From the NCBI GenBank assembly GCA_900767685.1, contig CAAGAB010000209.1, forward strand, positions 1-14,660: a DNA stretch of 14,660 nucleotides, written 5' to 3'. The stretch is from an uncultured Coprococcus sp. (GTDB lineage: Bacteria; Bacillota_A; Clostridia; Lachnospirales; Lachnospiraceae). Below are positions 5,798 through 12,784 of this stretch, one piece after another; the stretch's first letter is position 1; each line of letters opens with the position of its first letter. The notes under the pieces were generated by a model. It was not told where the DNA came from. It made no database searches and saw nothing but the letters and a program-made list of their open reading frames with translations. A program made the translations under genes and the position numbers.

Positions 5798-7852
5798 TTA
5801 TAACATATATTTGTTGCCGGATAAAGTCTGCTTTATAAACTCATATTCCTCATCCGTGACGGAGTACAGATTCCTCACTATATCGTCTATCTCATCGTAC
5901 ACCCTATACTGCTCAATTTGGTCTGTCCCATGCATACTTGTTCCCACCAGGATCAGCTCATCGACTTTTGAGATTATATCCCGTTGTGTATTTTCATCTG
6001 CTGCCGGAATAGGCAGTGACTCTATATGTGATCTGAGCACTTTCACTGCATTGTAACGTTTCTCATATATATACTGCGCCACACGGGAGTTCAACACCGC
6101 CATAATATACTTCATGTCAAGTCCCGCCACACGCGGTATCACCACATTACAGCTGTTTAATGTGAGATGCCGTCTGTCATCGTAGGCAAATACAAGCTGG
6201 CGGTTGATAAACCTGTATATCAATTTCTCCGGCGCGCGGTAAATTCGTTCAGGAGCCGCCTGCTGATAAAGTGAAATATCCGATGCTATGAACCTCTCTG
6301 GCTCACCATATCTGTATCTGTACACGTCTGCACCGGTAACAACGCCTTCCATACCATCTGCACACTCTTCCAACAGGTATCTATCATTATCTCCGGTCAC
6401 TATACCAAGCGCAAAATCTGCCTGTCCGCGCAAAAATATACAATCAGTTACTTTATCAAGCTTATCAAGCAGCCTGTATTCATCGTCATTAAGTCTCAGC
6501 AAGAATCCATCGATATCAAGTGGTCTGTCTGTACCAATAACAAATTCTTCACCGGCTCTGGATATTCTTGCCCCTATGCTATGTCCCGGATCCGCACTCT
6601 TTTTGAGATGCATCGCAACCGCCGGGCACTGCACTCCGTGAAACACATTGTCGAGGAATCTCACACGTCTTACATTTGTTGTATTCACTATAATCTGCCG
6701 CGCAGCGCTGTGATTTCTGACATCCAACACCGCCTCTGGCAATACAAATGCCAGCATTCCATCATCTCCGAGCAGCCCCAGCGCACGCTCCACAAATATA
6801 TCATACGACTCCGAACCTCTTCCGGCCGCAGTTTTATAGTTTTCTCTTAAAGCCTTTTGTGCTGCACTGTCAAATTTATATCCCCAGGGCGGATTGCCTA
6901 TGATCACATCGTAATTCACAGTATTCGATATACGATCCTTTGATTTCGCAAGGAAATCCCTGCACTCTACATTTTCACATATAGTCCGTATATCACTCTC
7001 TGCTTTCACATTCTCCCTTCCAGCAATCCTTGTAAGTGCCAGATTGAACCGCGCAAGCTGCACACTGAGCATATCTGTATCAAATGCATGTATATTGCAT
7101 ATATCCACATCTTCTGAAAACTGTATTAGAAAATTGCCTGTTCCACAGCACGGGTCAAGAATTTTCTTTCCTTTTAGTCCGCCCCCCAGATCCTGACTGA
7201 TATCCATTATCATATTCCTGACGATTTCTGTCGGAGTAAAATACGATCCTGCAGCTTTCCGTACACCGATATCCCGGACAGACATGTATAGCAGACCGAG
7301 AACATCCTCTCCCTTTTGAAACTTATAGCTGATATCCAGCAGATCATCATGCTCACTTATCCATGTCTCTATTTCTTTCTTGTCCTGAATTATATCGTCA
7401 AGCAGAATGCTCCACACACCTACGTCAAGTCTGCCGTCTATATACTCTCTAAGTATCTCATTTGTCTCCGGGATGTCTACCAGAAGTTTAAGCGCGCAAT
7501 CCGAAAGCAACGCCCTCATGGCTGTTTCTGTCACACAAATATTTTGTTCCGCAAGCATTCCGGCAAGATTTTTCACTACATCTGTGCTCTCACAGTCCTC
7601 TGATACATACCTGTCGTAAAAGCCTTTACCGGATACATATCCCTTGTTCCGCCTGCTGCGAAGTGCATTCCGCTTACCGGTTTTAAGCGACCGCTGCAAC
7701 TCTATGACATAATCCTCAGTAAAATACACCTTTCCATCCGTCATGTCTCTCTGTGATTCAATTTTCCCAAGCCTGAGCCAGTTGCGCCCTGTCGCCTTCG
7801 ATATTGAAAGCATTTGGCATACCTCATCCAATGCTATGTATTTCTCGCCCAT
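5798..7852 (-). CDS. solitary N6-adenine DNA methyltransferase with N-terminal HTH
   Basis: 684 residues. It would transfer a methyl group from S-adenosylmethionine to adenine N6 in a specific DNA sequence. Domain order: a MerR/excisionase-like winged helix-turn-helix (1-55, with IALDEVCQMLSISKATGRNWLR); a basic linker (56-75); an alpha-helical region (about 85-195); GSYFTP at 202-207, typical of type I and type IIG methylases; SAM-binding motif DPCCGTGNFL at 233-242; catalytic NPPW at 320-323; and a TaqI/Eco57I-type target-recognition domain (about 470-640). I see no PD-(D/E)xK nuclease motif, and no restriction or specificity gene lies within reach, so it appears to be an orphan modification enzyme. 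CamA of Clostridioides difficile (577 aa) is a known solitary methylase of broadly similar build; orthology is not claimed. The ATG at 7852 has GAGAGG upstream and a good promoter. Confidence 0.85.
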   Translation of the reverse strand: MGEKYIALDEVCQMLSISKATGRNWLRLGKIESQRDMTDGKVYFTEDYVIELQRSLKTGKRNALRSRRNKGYVSGKGFYDRYVSEDCESTDVVKNLAGMLAEQNICVTETAMRALLSDCALKLLVDIPETNEILREYIDGRLDVGVWSILLDDIIQDKKEIETWISEHDDLLDISYKFQKGEDVLGLLYMSVRDIGVRKAAGSYFTPTEIVRNMIMDISQDLGGGLKGKKILDPCCGTGNFLIQFSEDVDICNIHAFDTDMLSVQLARFNLALTRIAGRENVKAESDIRTICENVECRDFLAKSKDRISNTVNYDVIIGNPPWGYKFDSAAQKALRENYKTAAGRGSESYDIFVERALGLLGDDGMLAFVLPEAVLDVRNHSAARQIIVNTTNVRRVRFLDNVFHGVQCPAVAMHLKKSADPGHSIGARISRAGEEFVIGTDRPLDIDGFLLRLNDDEYRLLDKLDKVTDCIFLRGQADFALGIVTGDNDRYLLEECADGMEGVVTGADVYRYRYGEPERFIASDISLYQQAAPERIYRAPEKLIYRFINRQLVFAYDDRRHLTLNSCNVVIPRVAGLDMKYIMAVLNSRVAQYIYEKRYNAVKVLRSHIESLPIPAADENTQRDIISKVDELILVGTSMHGTDQIEQYRVYDEIDDIVRNLYSVTDEEYEFIKQTLSGNKYML

Positions 7853-7882
7853 ATACAGCCTCTCTACCTATGCTTTGAACGG

Positions 7883-7911
7883 ATTTTAACACCTCACCCA
7901 TAACTTGTCTA
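7883..7911 (-). promoter_or_regulatory. sigma-A-type promoter of the DNA methyltransferase gene
   Basis: On the minus strand: -35 TAGACA at 7906-7911, a 17-base spacer, and -10 TAAAAT at 7883-7888. Start of transcription is expected near 7876, about 24 bases before the methyltransferase ATG. The promoter lies between the DUF2798 stop codon and the methyltransferase, so the latter has independent transcription. Confidence 0.6.
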
Positions 7912-7942
7912 CACTTTGAGCAAAACTTGCCAAATCGGATTG

Positions 7943-8446
7943 TCATGCCTCCGTCTGAGGCTCATTTGATGTCTCAGCGCATCCTGCTCCCGAAAGCTGA
8001 TTCTTAAATATAGTTCTAAATATCAATCTCACAAGTGGTCCGCAATAGCAGAGCTGCCAGAGCAGTGCAACAGGGAGATTCATTCCCCATGTCTGAATAA
8101 ATGTACCAACACTTGGTGAATCCTTGAACAAAACAGTTGCTATAAGGCTCATGATTGGACACATCATTATGCAGATGTAGAATGATATAATGAATGTTAT
8201 CACCTGTGGTCTGTCAGTCGGTCTCACGATTTTGAACGCAAGCATTGGTGCAAGCTTTCCAACCACGAAAAGCTCAAGCACAATAGCTATCGGCCACATG
8301 ATCGGCATCTCATGAAGTGCCATGACAAATGTCTGATTGGTGAAACCTCCTGTGCTTAATGCTACATTGTAGCAGATCATTCCATAGACCATGAACATGG
8401 CCATGATGGTTGTGAATACGAATTCCTGTAATTTGTTTTGTGGCAT
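7943..8446 (-). CDS. DUF2798-type four-helix membrane protein
   Basis: 167 residues with four predicted membrane helices at about 9-28, 50-70, 82-106 and 119-145. The opening NKLQEFVFTTIMAMFMVYGMIC-type stretch and the pattern of two similar helix pairs resemble DUF2798, a family with no established function. The C-terminus is a short polar tail (about 151-167). The ATG at 8446 is chosen because TAAGGAGG precedes it by 8 bases; an in-frame extension up to 8512 runs through the hairpin leader and has no ribosome binding site. The ribosome binding site lies inside a repeated sequence that can be masked by pairing (see 8455-8566). No promoter is seen between the terminator hairpin at 8568-8599 and the gene. 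Expression probably depends on the candidate promoter at 8626-8654 or on read-through from the ABC operon. Confidence 0.75.
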   Translation of the reverse strand: MPQNKLQEFVFTTIMAMFMVYGMICYNVALSTGGFTNQTFVMALHEMPIMWPIAIVLELFVVGKLAPMLAFKIVRPTDRPQVITFIISFYICIMMCPIMSLIATVLFKDSPSVGTFIQTWGMNLPVALLWQLCYCGPLVRLIFRTIFKNQLSGAGCAETSNEPQTEA

Positions 8447-8454
8447 AATAATTT

Positions 8455-8566
8455 CCTCCTTACGAAAATAATATTGAGCATGCGCATTCAAAAGCGCTTC
8501 GCGCGTGCGCATGCGTGCTTCGTAAGGATTCCTCCCGCTTACGCGGGCCCCTCCTTACGAAAATAA
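8455..8566 (-). promoter_or_regulatory. two-state leader: decoy, anti-SD and true SD copies before the DUF2798 gene
   Basis: On the minus-strand RNA the 17-base sequence UUAUUUUCGUAAGGAGG occurs twice: copy B at 8566-8550, and copy A at 8471-8455, which contains the real ribosome binding site. Between them, UCCUUACGAA (8528-8519) is perfectly complementary, over 10 bases, to UUCGUAAGGA in either copy. Pairing with B encloses a hairpin with stem CCCGC/GCGGG and a GUAA (GNRA) loop (8534-8547). Pairing with A encloses a hairpin with stem GCATGCGCA/TGCGCATGC (8478-8486 with 8506-8514) and hides the ribosome binding site. Both inner hairpins can form in both states. This is seen directly in the sequence; regulation is inferred. 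The alternative is insertion of a small palindromic repeat flanked by direct repeats. Confidence 0.55.
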
Positions 8567-8599
8567 AAAGCTCAACGAAACTTTCATCTCGTTGAGCTT
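8561..8599 (-). terminator. intrinsic terminator after the ABC operon or inside the DUF2798 leader
   Basis: AAGCTCAACGA at 8568-8578 pairs perfectly with TCGTTGAGCTT at 8589-8599 (11 bp, 10-base loop). The minus-strand transcript then runs into a TTTTTATTTT tract. It lies about 135 bases after the stop of the ABC operon, so it can end that operon. If the candidate promoter at 8626-8654 is real, the same hairpin lies within the DUF2798 leader and would act as an attenuator. Confidence 0.8.
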
Positions 8600-8625
8600 A
8601 ACTGCGACTACCATTAATTGCCCCT

Positions 8626-8654
8626 ATGGTAGCACATACATTTTTAAATTGCAA
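8626..8654 (-). promoter_or_regulatory. candidate promoter upstream of the DUF2798 leader
   Basis: On the minus strand: -35 TTGCAA at 8649-8654, a 17-base spacer, and -10 TACCAT at 8626-8631, with A/T-rich sequence upstream. The -10 lies in one arm of a 7-bp inverted repeat (CTACCAT at 8608-8614 with ATGGTAG at 8626-8632), which could be an operator. The match is moderate. It would give a leader of roughly 170 bases containing the terminator hairpin and the repeat region. Confidence 0.35.
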
Positions 8655-8692
8655 GTAATTTTCTGTTTTTTATATACAATTTCTACCCATCT

Positions 8693-8714
8693 GGGGACGG
8701 AGGTACCTGTCCCC
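8693..8714. repeat. GGGGAC/GTCCCC palindromic element
   Basis: GGGGAC at 8693-8698 pairs with GTCCCC at 8709-8714. With a G-U and a G-C pair the stem reaches 8 bp around a 6-base loop. It lies 20 bases after the stop codon of the ABC operon. It resembles the GGGGAC...GTCCCC palindromes scattered between genes in many Firmicutes genomes, some of them linked to REP-type transposases; this link is from memory and only one copy occurs here. It has no T-tract, so it is not a terminator by itself. Confidence 0.45.
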
Positions 8715-8733
8715 CGATACAAAGTGGAGAGGA

Positions 8734-10692
8734 TTATTCTGTCACGGCCTTCTTGCCAGTGTACAGCTGATAATATCTGCCCTTCATGTCAATGAGCTGA
8801 TCGTGGGCGCCTCGCTCTATGATGCGTCCCTGCTCCATGACCATGATACAGTCCGCATCCTTGACCGTGGAAAGTCGGTGAGCTATGACAAATGACGTTC
8901 TTCCCTCCATGAGGGCATCCATTCCCTTTGAAACCATGGCCTCGGTTCTCGTATCAATGGATGATGTAGCCTCATCGAGGATCAGAGCCGGTGGATCTGC
9001 AACCGCCGCCCTCGCGATAGCCAGCAGCTGTCTCTGTCCCTGACTGAGATTTGCCCCGTCTCCGGTGAGCACTGTGTTGTAGCCGTCAGGAAGACGCTTT
9101 ATGAAATCGTGGGCATTTGCCAGCTTTGCAGCCTTGATGCACTCCTCATCCGTGGCATCTAGTTTGCCGTATCTTATGTTGTCCATGACTGTTCCTGTGA
9201 ACAGATGTGTATCCTGAAGAACTATACCAAGACTTCGTCTGAGATCCGGCTTTTTGATCTTGCCTATGTTGATATTGTCGTACCTTATCTTGCCGTCCTG
9301 TATATCGTAAAACCTGTTTATCAGATTGGTTATAGTCGTCTTGCCCGCACCTGTACTTCCGACAAATGCAATCTTCTGACCAGGCTTTGCATACATATTT
9401 ATGTCGTGCAGAACTATCTTATCCGGGTTGTAACCGAAATCAACATTCTCAAATTCAACCTCACCTGTGAGTTCCCTGTATGTCACTTCACCTGTCTCAT
9501 GCCTATGTCTCCATGCCCAGAGTCCGGTTCTCTCCTCGGTCTCCGTGAGATTGCCATTTGCATCCTTCTTTGCATTTACCAGCTCAACATAGCCCTCGTC
9601 CTCCTCAGGTTTCTCGTCTGTCATGGTAAATACCCTGTCAGCTCCGGCAGCCGCCATGACTATTGCATTGATCTGCTGACTTATCTGTGTAACCGGCATC
9701 GTAAAGCCCTTGTTAAGCGTCAGGAATGCCACAAGTGTTCCTATGGTAAGCCCTGACCAGCCATTTACTGCAAGTACACCTCCAAGTACAGCACAGAGAA
9801 CGTAGCTTATGTTTCCAAGGTTTGCATTCACTGGCATGGTAATGTTGGCTATCATATTGGCCTTGTAGGCGCTGTCCTGAAGAGATCTGTTCAACTTGCA
9901 GAAATCGTCATATGCCTTTTCTTCGTGGCAGAACACCTTGACAACCTTCTGGCCGCTCATCATTTCCTCTATATAGCCATTTACCTTACCAAGATCCTGC
10001 TGCTGCTTCATGAAATATCTTCCCGACTTCGCGCCCAAGCTCGACGTCGCCTTTATCATGATAAGCACCATGACGACTGACAGCACCGTGAGCGGTATAT
10101 CAAGAACTATCATCGCAATGAGTGTTGAGATAAATGTGATGCTTGAGTTGATAAGCTGCGGCATACTCTGGCTTATGACCTGACGGAGTGTGTCAACATC
10201 ATTGGTATACACCGACATGATATCTCCATGTGCATGTGTGTCAAAGAAAGATATCGGAAGAGATTCCATTCGTTCAAAGAGCTGAACTCTGAGCCTCTTC
10301 ATGGTTCCCTGAGTCACATTTACCATGATCCTGTTGTACGCGTATGCGCAGATGATTCCCAGCACAAGTATAAGACCAAGCCCCAACATCCTGTGGGCGA
10401 GAGGTCCATAATCAGGCGTGCTCTGTTTCATCATCGGTTCAATATATACATCGATAAGTTTCTGCATGAACATCGATATACTCAGTATTGCAAGTGCCGA
10501 TATAAGTATGCTGACCACAACCGTAATGCATGCCAGCTTGTATTCCTTGAGAACATATCTGAGCAGCCTGCCAAGAGCCTTCATAGGATTCTTTCCTGGA
10601 TTCTTTTTCATATTATCTTTCTGCATCTTCTTATCTGCATTCGTATTTTCAGCCATTTTATTTCCACTGTGTTTATCCAAATTTTCAGACAT
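8734..10692 (-). CDS. heterodimeric ABC exporter, catalytic half (TMD-NBD fusion)
   Basis: 652 residues: a Lys/Asn-rich N-terminal tail, a six-helix exporter domain (about 45-355), an extra acidic and charged linker of about 50 residues (about 358-410), then the ATPase domain. ATPase motifs: Walker A GSTGAGKTT at 445-453, signature LSQGQ at 549-553, Walker B ALILDE with catalytic Glu574, and H-loop His605. All hydrolytic residues are present, so with the partner's signature motif it forms the active ATP site. The linker insertion and the LSQGQ signature match the larger subunit of exporters such as TM288 and BmrD. The ATG at 10692 is chosen because AGGAGG lies 7 bases before it; a GTG 18 bases upstream would put that site inside the gene. 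It begins 28 bases after the partner gene, so the two are co-transcribed. Substrate unknown; drugs, peptides or lipids are possible. Confidence 0.9.
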   Translation of the reverse strand: MSENLDKHSGNKMAENTNADKKMQKDNMKKNPGKNPMKALGRLLRYVLKEYKLACITVVVSILISALAILSISMFMQKLIDVYIEPMMKQSTPDYGPLAHRMLGLGLILVLGIICAYAYNRIMVNVTQGTMKRLRVQLFERMESLPISFFDTHAHGDIMSVYTNDVDTLRQVISQSMPQLINSSITFISTLIAMIVLDIPLTVLSVVMVLIMIKATSSLGAKSGRYFMKQQQDLGKVNGYIEEMMSGQKVVKVFCHEEKAYDDFCKLNRSLQDSAYKANMIANITMPVNANLGNISYVLCAVLGGVLAVNGWSGLTIGTLVAFLTLNKGFTMPVTQISQQINAIVMAAAGADRVFTMTDEKPEEDEGYVELVNAKKDANGNLTETEERTGLWAWRHRHETGEVTYRELTGEVEFENVDFGYNPDKIVLHDINMYAKPGQKIAFVGSTGAGKTTITNLINRFYDIQDGKIRYDNINIGKIKKPDLRRSLGIVLQDTHLFTGTVMDNIRYGKLDATDEECIKAAKLANAHDFIKRLPDGYNTVLTGDGANLSQGQRQLLAIARAAVADPPALILDEATSSIDTRTEAMVSKGMDALMEGRTSFVIAHRLSTVKDADCIMVMEQGRIIERGAHDQLIDMKGRYYQLYTGKKAVTE

Positions 10693-10720
10693 TTTACTTC
10701 CTCCTTTCACGCCATTATTT

Positions 10721-12472
10721 TTAATTCATCTTCTCATCAAAATCTCCGCCACCAGACATCTGGACGTCGTAGATCTCCTTATATATCGTGTTATTCCTGA
10801 GCAGATTCTCATGTGTATCGAAACCGCTGACCATTCCATTATCCAGAACTATGATCCTGTCAGCATCCTGCACACTTGATATTCTCTGGGATATGATGAT
10901 CTTGGTGGTGTTCGGTATCTTGGTTGCAAATGCCTGCCTGATCTTCGCATCCGTAGCGGTGTCAACTGCGCTTGTGGAATCATCGAGAATGAGTACCTTC
11001 GGGCTCTTGAGCAGCGCTCTGGCAATACAGAGTCTCTGCTTCTGACCACCAGACACGTTGCTTCCGCCCTGCTCGATCCAGGTGTTGTATCCATCCGGCA
11101 TCCTGTCTATGAACTCATCCGCACAGGCAAGCTCGCACACCTCACGGCACTCATTCTCCGTGGCATCCGCCTTGCCCCATCTCAGGTTATCAAGTATCGT
11201 ACCCGAAAACAGCACATTCTTCTGGAGCACAACCGCCACCTCGTTTCGGATGACCTCCATATCGTAATCACGCACGTCATGGCCTCCGACACAGACCGAA
11301 CCACCGTCCGGTTTCACATCGTAAAGTCTGCTTATCAGATTGACAAATGTCGACTTACCGCAGCCGGTTCCACCTATCACACCAACTGTCTCTCCAGACT
11401 TTATGTGAATGTCGATATCCTTCAGCGTGTCCTCTGCACTTCCTGCCTTATATACAAAATCAACATGGTTAAAATCTATTCTTCCGTCAGGGACCTCCAT
11501 GATCGGCTCATCAGGATTTGTCATGGTTGAAGTCTCCTCAAGTACCTCAGATATACGTCTCATACTCGCCATGCTCATGGAGATCATGACAAATACCATG
11601 GACAGCATCATCAGCGACATCATCATGCTCATGACATAGCTGAAAAGTGACGTGAGATTACCAGTCGTCATACTTCCGCTGACTATGAAATGCGCTCCGA
11701 TCCATGAGAGGAGCATCATGCATGTGAAGATAACGAACATCATGATAGGATTGTTGAAAGCCAGCAGACTCTCAGCCTTTATGGACAGTTCCGCAAGGAC
11801 CTCTGCTGCCTTCCCAAACTTCTTATCCTCATATTCTTCCCTGACAAATGCCTTTACAACTCTTATCGCTGATACATTTTCCTGAACACTGGCATTCAGG
11901 TTATCATAGTTTCTGAACACCTCGTCAAATATAGGTGTCACCTTGAATATGATGAAGAACAGGCCAAATCCAAGAACCACAAGTGCCGCCACAAATATAA
12001 ATGACAACTCCACGTTGATGGTGAAACACATTATCATGCTGCATATGAGCATAAGCGGTGCCCTTACCGCTATTCGTATGAGCATCTGATATGCATTCTG
12101 TACATTTGTCACATCAGTTGTCATTCGTGTTATAAGACTGGCGGTGCTGAATTTGTCAATGTTGGTAAATGAAAACTCCTGCACATTCCTGTACATGCCT
12201 TCCCTCAGGTTGCAGGCAAATCCTGTCGATGCGCTGGCAGCGAATTTGCCCGCCATCACTCCAAAGAAAAGGCTTAGGAAAGCCAGTACAAGCATGAGTC
12301 CGCCATACATATATACCTTGCTCATGTCCTGTCCGTTGATTCCCTCATCGATTATCTTGGCGGTCACAAATGGAATGAGGATCTCCATGAAGACCTCTGC
12401 CGCCGTAAATACAGGTGTGAGTATCGAATCCTTCTTGTACTCGCCAACCTGACCAAGCAATGTTTTGATCAT
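10721..12472 (-). CDS. heterodimeric ABC exporter, degenerate-site half (TMD-NBD fusion)
   Basis: 583 residues: a six-helix exporter domain (about 15-305) and an ATPase domain. Walker A is GGTGCGKST at 367-375 and the signature is a canonical VSGGQ at 473-477. In Walker B (VLILDD) the catalytic Glu is replaced by Asp498, and the H-loop His is replaced by Gln529 (IISQRISS). This is the classic non-hydrolysing half of a heterodimeric exporter (as in TM287 and BmrC), so it must pair with the product of the next gene. It acts in the cytoplasmic membrane as an ATP-driven exporter. The start has AGGAGGAAATAGA before the ATG. It is the first gene of the operon, behind a near-consensus promoter and a structured leader. 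The MarR-type regulator often found next to such pairs is not present in the window. Confidence 0.9.
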   Translation of the reverse strand: MIKTLLGQVGEYKKDSILTPVFTAAEVFMEILIPFVTAKIIDEGINGQDMSKVYMYGGLMLVLAFLSLFFGVMAGKFAASASTGFACNLREGMYRNVQEFSFTNIDKFSTASLITRMTTDVTNVQNAYQMLIRIAVRAPLMLICSMIMCFTINVELSFIFVAALVVLGFGLFFIIFKVTPIFDEVFRNYDNLNASVQENVSAIRVVKAFVREEYEDKKFGKAAEVLAELSIKAESLLAFNNPIMMFVIFTCMMLLSWIGAHFIVSGSMTTGNLTSLFSYVMSMMMSLMMLSMVFVMISMSMASMRRISEVLEETSTMTNPDEPIMEVPDGRIDFNHVDFVYKAGSAEDTLKDIDIHIKSGETVGVIGGTGCGKSTFVNLISRLYDVKPDGGSVCVGGHDVRDYDMEVIRNEVAVVLQKNVLFSGTILDNLRWGKADATENECREVCELACADEFIDRMPDGYNTWIEQGGSNVSGGQKQRLCIARALLKSPKVLILDDSTSAVDTATDAKIRQAFATKIPNTTKIIISQRISSVQDADRIIVLDNGMVSGFDTHENLLRNNTIYKEIYDVQMSGGGDFDEKMN

Positions 12473-12501
12473 TCTATTTCCTCCTTGTTTCGGTTTGAAA
12501 T

Positions 12502-12568
12502 GCTGACAGAATCCTCAGATGTACAAATCAGGAATTTGATTTATGATATGCGATATCTGATCGTCAGC
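12502..12568 (-). promoter_or_regulatory. structured leader of the ABC exporter operon
   Basis: In the roughly 120-base leader, three nested stems line up: an outer GCTGAC/GTCAGC (12563-12568 with 12502-12507), a middle TCAGAT/ATCTGA (12555-12560 with 12515-12520), and an inner AAATCA/TGATTT (12537-12542 with 12525-12530). The nested order makes one folded domain ending about 15 bases before the ribosome binding site. No T-tract follows, so it is not a plain terminator. No leader peptide with a ribosome binding site is seen. Function is inferred: possibly ligand-, protein- or ribosome-responsive control. Confidence 0.45.
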
Positions 12569-12596
12569 TATATATGATTTGACGCAAGTTGCATAA

Positions 12597-12625
12597 ATAT
12601 TAATACTTATATTTTTTAATGTCAA
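12597..12625 (-). promoter_or_regulatory. near-consensus sigma-A promoter of the ABC exporter operon
   Basis: On the minus strand: a perfect -35 TTGACA at 12620-12625, a 17-base AT-rich spacer, and -10 TAATAT at 12597-12602. Start of transcription is expected near 12590, about 118 bases before the first ATG. It is the strongest promoter match in the window. So strong a promoter for an exporter suggests control after initiation or by a repressor. Confidence 0.75.
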
Positions 12626-12687
12626 TAGCATACAGAAGCGTTTCATCTGTGAAATTTCTGTGTATTTAAAGTATTTAAAGACATATT

Positions 12688-12732
12688 AAAATAAGGCATA
12701 TGAACATCTTTTTAGTCCATATGCCTCATTTT
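12688..12732 (-). terminator. bidirectional-type intrinsic terminator after the 541-aa surface protein gene
   Basis: AAAATAAGGCATATG at 12688-12702 pairs with CATATGCCTCATTTT at 12718-12732 (14 of 15 positions, 15-base loop). The minus-strand transcript ends the stem in TTATTTTAAT. It lies 53 bases after the surface protein stop codon and insulates the ABC operon promoter. Confidence 0.8.
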
Positions 12733-12784
12733 ATAGAGATCTAATATGTAATTTCTGCTCTAACAGCCATTTCATTCAAAGCCA

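Noticed and set aside
5798..7852. Possible type IIG restriction-modification enzyme or BREX PglX
   Set aside because: I find no PD-(D/E)xK nuclease motif in the N-terminal part, the length is far below PglX, and no BREX or restriction partner genes are nearby.
9205..9756. Long plus-strand open frame (183 codons) opposite the ABC exporter gene
   Set aside because: It lies wholly within a clear exporter ATPase and membrane domain on the other strand, has no ribosome binding site or recognisable motif, and its composition is that of an antisense shadow.
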